Source of the DNA: Micromonospora sp. CCTCC AA 2012012
Lineage (GTDB): Bacteria; Actinomycetota; Actinomycetes; Mycobacteriales; Micromonosporaceae
Assembly (NCBI RefSeq): GCF_040499845.1
Contig: NZ_CP159342.1
Span: 3,100,001 to 3,164,000, forward strand
DNA length: 64,000 nt
Reading direction: 5' to 3'
The notes under the pieces are model-generated. The model was not told the origin of the DNA, made no database searches, and saw nothing but the letters and a program-made list of their open reading frames with translations. Below are positions 1 to 7,704 of the stretch, in pieces (the first letter of the stretch is position 1; each line of letters begins with the position of its first letter). The position numbers were made by a program, and so were the translations under genes.

Positions 1-259
1 CCTCGTCGCGGCGGCCGGCGAGCGCCCGGCCGAGGATCCGCTCGCCGTGCCCCGCCCCGTACGTGTCGGCGGTGTCGAAGAAGTTCACCCCGAGCTCCAG
101 CGCCCGGCGTACCGCGCGGACCGACTCCTCGTCGTCGACCGCGCCCCAGCCGAGCGGCCGGCCGGCCTCCGCCCACGGTCCACCGATCGCCCAGCAGCCC
201 ATGCCGAGCGCGCTGACCTCGATACCGCTGCGGCCCAACGTCCGCGTGGTGACTGCCAT
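1..259 (-). CDS. Aldo/keto reductase, N-terminal part (runs off left edge)
   Basis: The first 86 residues of an NAD(P)H-dependent aldo/keto reductase are visible; the rest lies left of the window. The beta-barrel opening (TLGRSGIEVSALGMG) is followed by the family signature FFDTADTYG, giving the catalytic Asp (about residue 62) and Tyr (about 67); the catalytic Lys and His would be further on. The ATG at 259 sits 6 nt after a CAGGAT hexamer read on the minus strand (266-271) with no clear ribosome site, suggesting a leaderless transcript. Divergent from the HAD-like gene at 315. Substrate cannot be inferred. Confidence 0.9.
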   Translation of the reverse strand, partial: MAVTTRTLGRSGIEVSALGMGCWAIGGPWAEAGRPLGWGAVDDEESVRAVRRALELGVNFFDTADTYGAGHGERILGRALAGRRDE

Positions 260-265
260 CGCCGC

Positions 266-271
266 ATCCTG
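266..271 (-). promoter_or_regulatory. -10 hexamer CAGGAT of the leaderless aldo/keto reductase gene
   Basis: CAGGAT on the minus strand ends 6 nt before the ATG at 259, the geometry of a leaderless actinobacterial promoter. No convincing -35 seen. Confidence 0.4.
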
Positions 272-314
272 TCACCTCGCCGAGGATGCAGGGCGGGAAC
301 GTCACCCCTGGTGC

Positions 315-827
315 ATGATCGACCACATGAGACGGCTCGGGGTGGACGTCGGCGGGGTCATCATCGAACGGACCGCCGGCGACGACGACACCTCCTTCTT
401 CGGACCGGACTACCTGCGTACGCCCCCGCTGGCGGGGGTCTTCGAGGCGTTGGCCGCGCTGGTGCCCCGCTTCGACGAGGCGTACGTGGTGTCGAAGTGC
501 ACGGAGCCGACCGAGGAGCGCACCCGGCAGTGGCTGGCCCACCACGACTTCCACACCCGGACCGGGATCGGCCCGGACCGGCTGTACTTCTGCCGTACCC
601 GGCCGGAGAAGGGGCCGATCGCGGCGCGGCTGGGGCTGACCCACTTCGTCGACGACCGGCTGGACGTGCTGACCTGCCTCGACACCGTGCCGCACCGCTA
701 TCTGCTGGGCGCACGGGAGGGCGAGGTGACGGGGGTGGAGCAGGCCGGCGTACACCGGGTGGAGAGCTGGCCGGAGCTGGCGGCCACCCTCGCGGCGCAG
801 CTCGCGGCGGACCCGACCGGCGGGTGA
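315..827 (+). CDS. HAD-like hydrolase/phosphatase family protein
   Basis: A 170-residue protein with an apparent compact HAD-like fold: the opening MRRLGVDVGGVIIER has the usual hydrophobic first strand, but the canonical DxD is DVG, so the second Asp is replaced by Gly. Later segments (VVSKC, EKGPIAARLGLTHFVDDRLDVL) resemble HAD motifs II and IV, with a DD pair in the last. Upstream in-frame codons overlap the divergent reductase and are not plausible, so the start is ATG 315 or ATG 327. Role unknown; the altered motif I makes phosphatase activity uncertain. Confidence 0.75.
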   Translation: MIDHMRRLGVDVGGVIIERTAGDDDTSFFGPDYLRTPPLAGVFEALAALVPRFDEAYVVSKCTEPTEERTRQWLAHHDFHTRTGIGPDRLYFCRTRPEKGPIAARLGLTHFVDDRLDVLTCLDTVPHRYLLGAREGEVTGVEQAGVHRVESWPELAATLAAQLAADPTGG

Positions 828-841
828 CCGCCGGTCGCCGG

Positions 842-1471
842 TCAGCGCGGGACGGCGTACGCCAGGGGCGTCGGCGTGGCGCGGCCCGGCCAGGCGCCGG
901 TCAGCGCGGCGACGCCGACCCGCTCCTCCTCGTCGTCCAGGCGACGCCGGACGACCAGTTCGACGGTGTCGGTCAGGATCAGCGCGGGGTCGGCGTCCAC
1001 CACCCGGCGGGGCGCGCCCACCGCGGGGGCCCCGCCCCCACCGGTGCCGGTGACGGTCATGCTCGGCTCGCGGTAGCGGCGCTCGCCGTCGACCTCGAAG
1101 AACTCCGCCGACTGGCCGGTGCCGGCGAGGATGGCCTCCGCCAGCGCCGCCACGTAGACCGGGTCGCCGCAGCCGTCGTAGACCCAGCGCTCACCCAGCA
1201 CCGAGTGGTGGGTGGTGCCGACCAGCCAGCCGTCGGCCCCCGCCAGCGGCGCCCCGCGATAGGTCAGCGGCACCTGGTGCACCGGCCCGTCCCCGGCGCG
1301 GACCAGCATCGTCTCGATCCCGACCTCGCCCGCCGGGTCGTCGAAGCGGAAGGCCGCCACCCGGACCACCTCGGCGCCCGCCGGCCCGTGGAACCAGCGC
1401 CGGCCCGGCAGCCACGCCGCCAGGAGTTCGAGCTTGGTGGGGCTGATCTCCGCCCGGTGCAGCAACGCCAT
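842..1471 (-). CDS. Maltokinase N-terminal cap-like domain protein
   Basis: A 209-residue protein whose start (MALLHRAEISPTKLELLAAWLPGRRWF) matches the N-terminal cap of actinobacterial maltokinases (Mak/Pep2), which intercalates beside the kinase lobe. The kinase domain itself is absent, so this is a stand-alone cap-domain protein and probably not a kinase. Convergent with the HAD-like gene (14-bp gap). The ATG at 1471 lies 7 nt after TACGAT on the minus strand, consistent with leaderless transcription. It might act in alpha-glucan/trehalose metabolism by family association; this is inference only. Confidence 0.75.
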   Translation of the reverse strand: MALLHRAEISPTKLELLAAWLPGRRWFHGPAGAEVVRVAAFRFDDPAGEVGIETMLVRAGDGPVHQVPLTYRGAPLAGADGWLVGTTHHSVLGERWVYDGCGDPVYVAALAEAILAGTGQSAEFFEVDGERRYREPSMTVTGTGGGGAPAVGAPRRVVDADPALILTDTVELVVRRRLDDEEERVGVAALTGAWPGRATPTPLAYAVPR

Positions 1472-1478
1472 GCGCGGA

Positions 1479-1484
1479 ATCGTA
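1479..1484 (-). promoter_or_regulatory. -10 hexamer TACGAT of the cap-domain gene
   Basis: TACGAT read on the minus strand ends 7 nt before ATG 1471; no Shine-Dalgarno between, so a leaderless start is likely. Confidence 0.45.
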
Positions 1485-1563
1485 GAGCCCGGCGCGAGAC
1501 CTCGCCGCCCGGCGTACGTTTGGTGGCCGGGCCCGGGAGGCATTACCGCTGCCGGAGGGCGCG

Positions 1564-2088
1564 ATGACCAGCACGTCGGAACAGATCATCCGGGCGACCG
1601 AGGTACGGCCGGCGCCCCGCTGGGTGGCGCCCGTGTTCGGGCTGCTGGCGCTGCTCACCCTGCCCTGGATCGGCTATCTGGCGTTCACCCTTCCCCGGCA
1701 CACGGTCACCGTGCACTACCGGGCCGCGTGGGTGGGGTTCGACCTGGGCCTGGTGGCGATGCTCGCGCTGACCGCCTGGTACGCGTACCGGGGCCACCGG
1801 CTGGTGGTGCCCGCCGCCGGTGGCACCGCCACCATGCTGCTGGTGGACGCCTGGTTCGACGTCGTCACCACCCCGGGCGGGCCCGACCTGGCGCTGTCGA
1901 TCGCGCTGGCCGCGCTGGTGGAGCTGCCGCTCGCCGCGCTCTGCGTCTGGATCGCCCGGCACGGCGACCGGATGGTGGAGCGCCGGCTGCGGCAGCTCGC
2001 GGCCCGCGCGGAGCTCGCCGCGACGGTGGCCGCGAGCGGCGTCACCGCCCGCCGCCGGCTGGCCCGCCTCCGCGCGCCGCTGCGCTGA
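1564..2088 (+). CDS. Small integral membrane protein, unknown function
   Basis: 174 residues with about four membrane helices (roughly residues 23-46, 56-75, 82-100 and 108-132) and a basic, alanine-rich cytoplasmic tail from about 135. No catalytic motif seen. The start ATG at 1564 follows a GGAGGG at 1552-1557, a good ribosome site. A weak SigB-like element (GTTT at 1518, N16, AGGCAT at 1538) lies upstream on the same strand. Convergent with the HIT gene. Confidence 0.75.
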   Translation: MTSTSEQIIRATEVRPAPRWVAPVFGLLALLTLPWIGYLAFTLPRHTVTVHYRAAWVGFDLGLVAMLALTAWYAYRGHRLVVPAAGGTATMLLVDAWFDVVTTPGGPDLALSIALAALVELPLAALCVWIARHGDRMVERRLRQLAARAELAATVAASGVTARRRLARLRAPLR

Positions 2089-2125
2089 CGGGACCGGCCG
2101 TCCGGCCACCGGCGAAACGGACGGG

Positions 2126-2707
2126 TCAGGCCGGCCAGGCCTTGGCGAACAGGTCGCGGGTGTCGGCGAGCAGCTGCGGCAGGACCTTGGTCCGGCCGAT
2201 GACCGGCATGAAGTTGGCGTCGCCGCCCCAGCGGGGCACCACGTGCTGGTGCAGGTGCGCGGCGATGCCCGCGCCGGCCACGCCGCCCTGGTTCATGCCC
2301 AGGTTGAAGCCGTGCGCGTTGGAGACCTGCCGGACGACCCGCATGGCGTCCTTGGTGAAGGCGGCCAGCTCGGTGGTCTCCGGCGCGTCCAGCTCGGTGT
2401 AGTCGGCGACGTGCCGGTACGGGCAGACCAGCAGGTGCCCCGGGTTGTACGGATAGAGGTTGAGCACGGCGAAGACGTGCTCACCCCGGGCGACGACCAG
2501 GCTGGAGTCCGGCGGCAGCCCGGGGGCCAGGCAGAACGGGCAGCCGGTCGGCTTCTCGTAGCCGCCCTCGGGCCGGTCCTCGCCGGAGATGTAGGTCATC
2601 CGGTGCGGTGTCCAGAGCCGTTCCAGCCCGTCCGCGAGCCCGTTGTCCGGGCCCCGGTCGGTGCCGTCGCCGGTGTCGCTGTCGAAGTGCCGATCCGCCC
2701 CAGTCAC
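2126..2707 (-). CDS. HIT-family nucleotide hydrolase/phosphorylase (Ap4A phosphorylase-like)
   Basis: 193-residue histidine-triad protein. The triad HLHQHVVPRW puts nucleotide-handling histidines at 151, 153 and 155, and a CPFC pair (56-59) could bind zinc. Actinobacterial HIT proteins beside thrS include the mycobacterial Ap4A phosphorylase; ThrRS is itself a source of Ap4A, so the pairing makes sense. The gene follows thrS but is separated from it by a strong hairpin (2764-2791) and has its own TAGGAT hexamer 7 nt before the GTG start, so it is probably transcribed independently as a leaderless mRNA. Confidence 0.88.
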   Translation of the reverse strand: MTGADRHFDSDTGDGTDRGPDNGLADGLERLWTPHRMTYISGEDRPEGGYEKPTGCPFCLAPGLPPDSSLVVARGEHVFAVLNLYPYNPGHLLVCPYRHVADYTELDAPETTELAAFTKDAMRVVRQVSNAHGFNLGMNQGGVAGAGIAAHLHQHVVPRWGGDANFMPVIGRTKVLPQLLADTRDLFAKAWPA

Positions 2708-2714
2708 ACCGCCG

Positions 2715-2720
2715 ATCCTA
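2715..2720 (-). promoter_or_regulatory. -10 hexamer TAGGAT of the HIT gene
   Basis: TAGGAT on the minus strand, 7 nt before GTG 2707 and just past the thrS terminator. Confidence 0.5.
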
Positions 2721-2763
2721 CGGTCCGACCGGTGCCCGCGCCGATCACGGGCACGCGGCCGGC

Positions 2764-2791
2764 GGGGCCCCTTCCCGGCGGAAGGGGCCCC
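2764..2791 (-). terminator. Hairpin downstream of thrS
   Basis: Perfect 12-bp inverted repeat (GGGGCCCCTTCC / GGAAGGGGCCCC) with a CGGC loop, 10 nt after the thrS stop. No U-tract, as is common at this GC content. Confidence 0.7.
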
Positions 2792-2801
2792 GGCTCGCGG
2801 C

Positions 2802-4814
2802 TCAGCTCTCGGCGGAGGGGCCGGCGTTGGTGCGGGAGTTCACCACGTCGAGGATGTGCGCGACCGCCTCGGCCGTCAGTACGCCGTTGCGCTGCGAGCC
2901 GTCCCGGTAGCGGAAGGAGACCGTGCCGGCGGCCACGTCGTCGTCGCCGGCGATCACCATGAACGGGATCTTCTGCTGCTGGGCGTTGCGGATCTTCTTC
3001 TGCATCCGGTCGTCGCCGAAGTCGACCTCGGCCCGGATCCCCTGCCGGGTCAGCGTGCCGACGAACTCCTGGAGGTAGTCGGCGTGGTCGTCGCGGATCG
3101 GGATGCCGACCACCTGCACCGGGGCGAGCCAGGCCGGGAAGGCGCCCGCGTAGTGCTCGGTGAGCACGCCGATGAACCGCTCGATCGACCCGAACTTCGC
3201 GCAGTGGATCATGACGGGCTGCTGCCGGGTGCCGTCCGCCGCCTGGTACTCCAGGCCGAAGCCCTTCGGCTGGTTGAAGTCGTACTGGATCGTCGACAAC
3301 TGCCAGGTCCGGCCGATCGCGTCCTTGGCCTGCACGGAGATCTTCGGGCCGTAGAAGGCCGCGCCGCCCGGGTCGGGCACCAGGTCCAGGCCGGTCTCCC
3401 GGGCACACTGCTCCAGCACCGCGGTCGCCGTCGCCCAGTCCTCGTCGGAGCCGACGAACTTGTCCAACTTGTTCTCGTCGCGGGTCGACAGCTCCAGGTA
3501 GAAGTCGTCGATGCCGAAGTCCTTCAGCAGGCTCAGCACGAACCCGAGCAGGTGCTTGATCTCGCCCGGCGCCTGCTCCTTGGTGCAGTAGGAGTGCGAG
3601 TCGTCCTGCGTCAGGCCGCGCACCCGGGTCAGGCCGTGCACGACGCCGGACTTCTCGTACCGGTAGACCGAGCCGAACTCGAACAGCCGCATCGGCAGCT
3701 GCCGGTAGGACCGCCCGCGCGACCGGTAGATCAGGTTGTGCATCGGGCAGTTCATCGCCTTGAGGTAGTAGTCCGCGCCCTCGAGCTCCATGGGCGGGTA
3801 CATGCCGTCGGCGTAGTAGGGCAGGTGGCCCGAGGTGTGGAAGAGCCCCTCCTTCGAGATGTGCGGGGTCCCGACGTACTGGAAGCCCTCCTCGATGTGG
3901 CGGGCGCGGACGTAGTCCTCCATCACCCGCTTGATCACCCCGCCCTTGGGGTGGAAGACCGCCAGGCCGGAGCCGATCTCGTCGGGGAAGCTGAACAGGT
4001 CCAGGTCCGCACCGAGCTTGCGGTGGTCGCGCCGGGCGGCCTCCTCCAACAGCTTCAGGTACGCCTTCAGCTCGTCCCGGGTCGGCCAGGCGGTGCCGTA
4101 GACCCGCTGGAGCTGCGGGTTCTTCTCCGACCCGCGCCAGTACGCGGCGGCCGAGCGCATCAGCTTGAACGCGCCGATCAGCCGGGTGTTCGGCAGGTGC
4201 GGGCCCCGGCACAGGTCCGACCAGCAGACCTTGTCCTCGGTCGCGGCGAGGTTGTCGTAGATGGTCAGCTCGCCGCCGCCCACCTCCATCACCTCGGAGG
4301 AGTCCAGCCCCTCCCCCTTGACGTCGATCAGCTCCAGCTTGAACGGCTCGGCGGCCAGCTCGGTCCTGGCCTCGTCGAGGCTGCCGAAGCGCCGCCGCCG
4401 GAACCGCTGCCCGGACTTGACGATCTCCTGCATCCGCTTCTCGAGCTTGCCGAGGTCGTCCGGCTGGAACGGCTTCTCGACCGCGAAGTCGTAGTAGAAG
4501 CCGTTCTCGATCGGCGGGCCGATGCCGAGCTTGGCCTCGGGGAAGACGTCCTGCACGGCCTGGGCGAGCACGTGCGCGGTCGAGTGCCGCAGCACGTTGA
4601 GGCCGTCCGGCGAGTCGAGGGCCACCGGCTCGACGCTGACCTCCTGCGCCGGCGTCCAGTCCAGGTCGCGCAGCTGACCCTGCGGGTCGCGGACCACCAC
4701 GACGGCCTTCGGGCCGGTCATCGGCAGGCCGGCCGCGGCCACCGCGTCGGCCGCCGTCGTCCCGGCGGCGACGACGACGGGGTCGGCCACGACGGGGATA
4801 CGGGGTGCGGACAC
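2802..4814 (-). CDS. thrS: Threonine--tRNA ligase
   Basis: 670-residue class II aminoacyl-tRNA synthetase charging tRNA-Thr. Domain order is canonical: N-terminal TGS domain (about 1-65), editing domain (about 70-240), catalytic core with the zinc-binding cysteine in [12 protein letters not shown] and class II motif 2 around [15 protein letters not shown], then a C-terminal anticodon-binding domain from about 560. Full length. GTG start at 4814 is preceded by AGGAGT with 8-nt spacing. No T-box leader is evident in the 180 bases upstream. Confidence 0.98.
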   Translation of the reverse strand: MSAPRIPVVADPVVVAAGTTAADAVAAAGLPMTGPKAVVVVRDPQGQLRDLDWTPAQEVSVEPVALDSPDGLNVLRHSTAHVLAQAVQDVFPEAKLGIGPPIENGFYYDFAVEKPFQPDDLGKLEKRMQEIVKSGQRFRRRRFGSLDEARTELAAEPFKLELIDVKGEGLDSSEVMEVGGGELTIYDNLAATEDKVCWSDLCRGPHLPNTRLIGAFKLMRSAAAYWRGSEKNPQLQRVYGTAWPTRDELKAYLKLLEEAARRDHRKLGADLDLFSFPDEIGSGLAVFHPKGGVIKRVMEDYVRARHIEEGFQYVGTPHISKEGLFHTSGHLPYYADGMYPPMELEGADYYLKAMNCPMHNLIYRSRGRSYRQLPMRLFEFGSVYRYEKSGVVHGLTRVRGLTQDDSHSYCTKEQAPGEIKHLLGFVLSLLKDFGIDDFYLELSTRDENKLDKFVGSDEDWATATAVLEQCARETGLDLVPDPGGAAFYGPKISVQAKDAIGRTWQLSTIQYDFNQPKGFGLEYQAADGTRQQPVMIHCAKFGSIERFIGVLTEHYAGAFPAWLAPVQVVGIPIRDDHADYLQEFVGTLTRQGIRAEVDFGDDRMQKKIRNAQQQKIPFMVIAGDDDVAAGTVSFRYRDGSQRNGVLTAEAVAHILDVVNSRTNAGPSAES

Positions 4815-5031
4815 GGTGTGACTCCTGTCGTCGATGGGGATCTTCGAGTGCCGGCTGAGCGGCTCCTGCGATGCTATCGGGCGTCCCCCGCGCCCCGTCG
4901 GCCGCGCCGCGCTGTCCCGGTCGGTGGCCCGGACGAGTTCGGCCCCGCGTTGAACCTTTCCGCGTCCCGGGCCGAACTACCGGGTGTGGCCGGCGCCGGA
5001 ACCGGCCGCGTCGAGACGGATGGGGACGACC

Positions 5032-5877
5032 ATGAGGATGACCCGTCGGGGTCGGCGGTGGGCGGGCACGCTGCTGCTGACCGCCGTGCTGGGGCCGGTG
5101 AGCTGGCCCGGTGCCGCACACGCCGCCGAGGTGACGATCTCCACCTCCCCGGCCGAGGTGCACCAGGGCGACGCGGTGGAGGTGGCCGTCGTGCTGCCCG
5201 AGGAGCGGACCGCCAGCCGGACCACCCGGATCGAGCTGCGGATGCCGGCGGACGCGCCGATCGGCGAGGTCTATCCGCTGTCGGTGCCGGGCTGGGCGCC
5301 CCGGATCACCACCCGCACCCTGGACCGGCCGGTCGCCGGGATCCACGCCCCGGAGCTGGACCAGGTGACCGAGGCGGTGACCTGGATCCGGGTGCCGGAC
5401 GCGGCGAGCGGCCCCGCCCGGCTCTCGCTCGGCATGGGCCCGATGCCGGCCACCGACCGGTTGACCTTCCAGGTGGTCCAGACGTACGCCGACGGCACGG
5501 TGGTGCGGTGGGCGGACCCGCCGGGTGGGGCGCACCCGGCCCCGACGGTCACCCTGCTGCCGGCGCTGCCCGGCGCGGGTGGGCACGGCGGCCACGGCCC
5601 GGCCGCCGAGGCACCGGCGGACGCGCCGGCCCGGACGGCGGCCGACACGGACGACGGCCCGAGCGCCGACCTGCTGCTGGGCGGCGGGCTGCTCGTCGGG
5701 CTGGCCGGCGGCGCGGCGCTGGGCTGGCTGTTCAGTCGTCGGCGCCGCACCGCGCTGACCCTCCCCGACGCGGCGGCCGACGACGCCGACCCCACGGAGG
5801 ACGAGCCGCCCCACCGCGGCGACGGTGGCGAGCCGGTCCTCTCGGTGCGCGGCGGCACCCGGGCCGCCGCCCACTGA
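5032..5877 (+). CDS. YcnI-like secreted/membrane-anchored copper-associated protein (DUF1775)
   Basis: 281 residues: Sec signal peptide (about 1-31, ending GAAHA), a beta-rich DUF1775 domain, a His/Ala/Pro-rich linker with GHGGHGP, a C-terminal membrane helix (about 225-243) and an RRRR stop-transfer followed by an acidic cytoplasmic tail. YcnI proteins bind copper through the His left at the mature N-terminus. Here the usual AHA|HVTV reads AHA|AEVTI, so cleavage after AHA leaves no N-terminal His; cleavage two residues earlier would expose one. ATG 5032 is preferred (GGGGA 6 nt upstream) over in-frame ATGs at 5020 and 5038. No copper gene is adjacent. Confidence 0.85.
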   Translation: MRMTRRGRRWAGTLLLTAVLGPVSWPGAAHAAEVTISTSPAEVHQGDAVEVAVVLPEERTASRTTRIELRMPADAPIGEVYPLSVPGWAPRITTRTLDRPVAGIHAPELDQVTEAVTWIRVPDAASGPARLSLGMGPMPATDRLTFQVVQTYADGTVVRWADPPGGAHPAPTVTLLPALPGAGGHGGHGPAAEAPADAPARTAADTDDGPSADLLLGGGLLVGLAGGAALGWLFSRRRRTALTLPDAAADDADPTEDEPPHRGDGGEPVLSVRGGTRAAAH

Positions 5878-5938
5878 CCTCGCCCCGCCCGCTGGCCCGC
5901 CCCGGCACCGGCGGGCTGCCCTGGCGGCGTTCCCGCGC

Positions 5939-5974
5939 GGCCGACACCGCCACGTCGCCGGCCCGGTGTCGGCC
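5939..5974. terminator. Bidirectional hairpin between convergent genes
   Basis: 11-bp perfect stem GGCCGACACCG / CGGTGTCGGCC with a 14-nt loop, lying between the YcnI-like gene and the ADP-ribosylglycohydrolase gene. Confidence 0.6.
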
Positions 5975-6011
5975 CGCCGGGCCCGGTGCGGGCAGGGCAG
6001 GCGGCGGCGGG

Positions 6012-6941
6012 TCAGGCGCGGGCGGGCAGCCAGTCGGGCAGCGGTTCGCGGGCGGCGAGCCAGCCGTCCGGCACGCCGCCCGGCGTGCCGACCCCGGTGT
6101 ACGCGGCCACCACCGCGCCCACGATGGCGGCGGTGGTGTCGACGTCCCCGCCCGCCTCGACGCAGACCCGGATCGCCGCCGGGTAGTCGTCCAGGTGGGT
6201 GGCGGCCACCCAGAGGGTGAAGGGGACGGTGTCCTGGGCGGTCACCCGGGAACCGTTGCCGAGCGCGGCGGCGGCGTCGTCGGCCGGACGGCCGAGCAGG
6301 GCGGCGGCCCGGCGTACCCCGGTGTGCACCTCGCCGGCCGGGTCGAGCGCGGCGGTCACCGCGGCGAGCCAGCGGGCCGGCTCGGGCCGGTCGCCGTCGA
6401 GGCGGGCCCGGGCGGCGAGCGCGGCGGCGACGGCCACCGCCACCGCCCCGGCGATCCCCTCCGGATGCGCGTGGGTGACCTCGGCCGCGGCGCGGGCCTG
6501 CGCGGCGGCCTGCCGGGTGGAGTCGGCGTACCAGGCGCCGAGCGGGCCCACCCGCATCGCCGCCCCGTTGCCGCAGGAGCCCTGCCCGTCGAAGGCCGAC
6601 GCGGCGGCCACCGGCCAGGGCGTGCCGGTGCGGATCAGCCGGAGGATCGTCACCGCCCCGGGCCCGTAGCCGCGGTACGGCTCGCAGCGCTCGGCGAAGT
6701 CCAACGCCAGCCGGTCCCGGTCGATCCGGCCCGTTCCGGCCAGGGCGGCCACCACCGAGCAGGCCATCTCGGTGTCGTCGGTCCACTGCCACGGTGGCGG
6801 CGGCAGCCGCCCGGCGGCGAGGTCGGTCGGCCGACGGCCCGGGACGAAGAACTGCGAGCCGAGCGCGTCACCGACGGAGAGGCCGGCGAGACTGTCGCGG
6901 GCCAGGGTCTCGCGGGTGTCGGGGAAGAGGGTGAACGTCAT
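6012..6941 (-). CDS. ADP-ribosylglycohydrolase family protein
   Basis: 309-residue member of the DraG/ARH fold, hydrolysing ADP-ribosyl bonds with binuclear Mg2+. Metal-binding signatures are present: GLSVGDALG near the N-terminus, WTDDTEM (about residue 52), and the C-terminal GGDVDTTAAIVGAVVAAYTG. In-frame codons continue upstream, but MTFTLFPDTRETLARDS at ATG 6941 is the natural family start. It diverges from the response regulator at 7015. No DraT-like partner is nearby, so it may remove ADP-ribose from proteins or small molecules generally. Confidence 0.9.
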   Translation of the reverse strand: MTFTLFPDTRETLARDSLAGLSVGDALGSQFFVPGRRPTDLAAGRLPPPPWQWTDDTEMACSVVAALAGTGRIDRDRLALDFAERCEPYRGYGPGAVTILRLIRTGTPWPVAAASAFDGQGSCGNGAAMRVGPLGAWYADSTRQAAAQARAAAEVTHAHPEGIAGAVAVAVAAALAARARLDGDRPEPARWLAAVTAALDPAGEVHTGVRRAAALLGRPADDAAAALGNGSRVTAQDTVPFTLWVAATHLDDYPAAIRVCVEAGGDVDTTAAIVGAVVAAYTGVGTPGGVPDGWLAAREPLPDWLPARA

Positions 6942-7002
6942 CGTCGTCCCAGCTTGCCCGGTTCCGGGGAGTGCCGCAACGCGATCAACTTGCCACGCCA
7001 AG

Positions 7003-7008
7003 TACGGT
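7003..7008 (+). promoter_or_regulatory. -10 hexamer TACGGT of the two-component operon
   Basis: TACGGT ends 6 nt before GTG 7015 with no ribosome site between; leaderless start likely. Confidence 0.5.
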
Positions 7009-7014
7009 GCTGAC

Positions 7015-7704
7015 GTGGCCACCGTGCTCCTGGTCGAAGACGATCACGTCGTACGCGGCGCGATGCTGCGGTCCCTCACCGACCGGGGACACGCCGTGCA
7101 CGCCGTGGGCACGGCGCTGGACGCGTTGCGCCGGGTCGCCGCCGAGACGCCCGACCTGGTCGTGCTCGACCTCGGCCTGCCCGACCTGGACGGCTCGGAC
7201 GCGCTGCGGATGCTGCGCGGCATCACCGACGTGCCGATCATCATCGCCACCGCCCGCGACGACGAGCAGTCGGTGGTCCGCCTGCTGCGGGCCGGCGCCG
7301 ACGACTACATGGTGAAGCCGTTCACCGGCGCCCACCTGGACGCCCGGATCACCACGGTGCTGCGCCGGGCCGGCCGGGCCAGCCGGACGGTGCAGCCGGC
7401 CGTGCACACGGTGGGCGGGCTGCGGGTGGACGTGGGTGAGCGCAGCGCGCTGCTGGACGGGGAGCCGCTGGCGCTCACCCGCAAGGAATTCGACCTGCTG
7501 GCGTATCTCGCCGCACGTCCCGGCCGGGTAGTGTCCCGGCGGGAACTCTTGGAGGAGGTATGGCGGCAGCCATCGGTCGGCGAGGACCAGACCATCGACG
7601 TTCACCTGTACTGGCTGCGCCGCAAAATGGGCGAGTCCGCGGCGAAGCCGCGCTACCTGCGCACCGTGCGGGGGGTCGGCTTCCGGCTGGTGGCGCCGGA
7701 CTGA
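7015..7704 (+). CDS. OmpR-family response regulator
   Basis: 229 residues: receiver domain (1-118) with acidic pocket EDD at 8-10, phospho-acceptor Asp52 in LDLGLPDLDG, Thr79 and Lys101 (YMVKPF); linker; C-terminal winged-helix DNA-binding domain (about 130-227) ending in the trans_reg_C signature RTVRGVGFRL. GTG 7015 is the start because the receiver begins VATVLLVEDD immediately there and the TACGGT hexamer sits 6 nt upstream. Its TGA stop overlaps the kinase start, so the two are translationally coupled. Target genes unknown. Confidence 0.95.
   Translation: MATVLLVEDDHVVRGAMLRSLTDRGHAVHAVGTALDALRRVAAETPDLVVLDLGLPDLDGSDALRMLRGITDVPIIIATARDDEQSVVRLLRAGADDYMVKPFTGAHLDARITTVLRRAGRASRTVQPAVHTVGGLRVDVGERSALLDGEPLALTRKEFDLLAYLAARPGRVVSRRELLEEVWRQPSVGEDQTIDVHLYWLRRKMGESAAKPRYLRTVRGVGFRLVAPD

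Noticed and set aside
2643..7013. A very long open frame antisense to thrS and neighbours (about 1450 codons)
   Set aside because: It is a GC-rich shadow with no family resemblance, and it overlaps several well-supported genes on the other strand.
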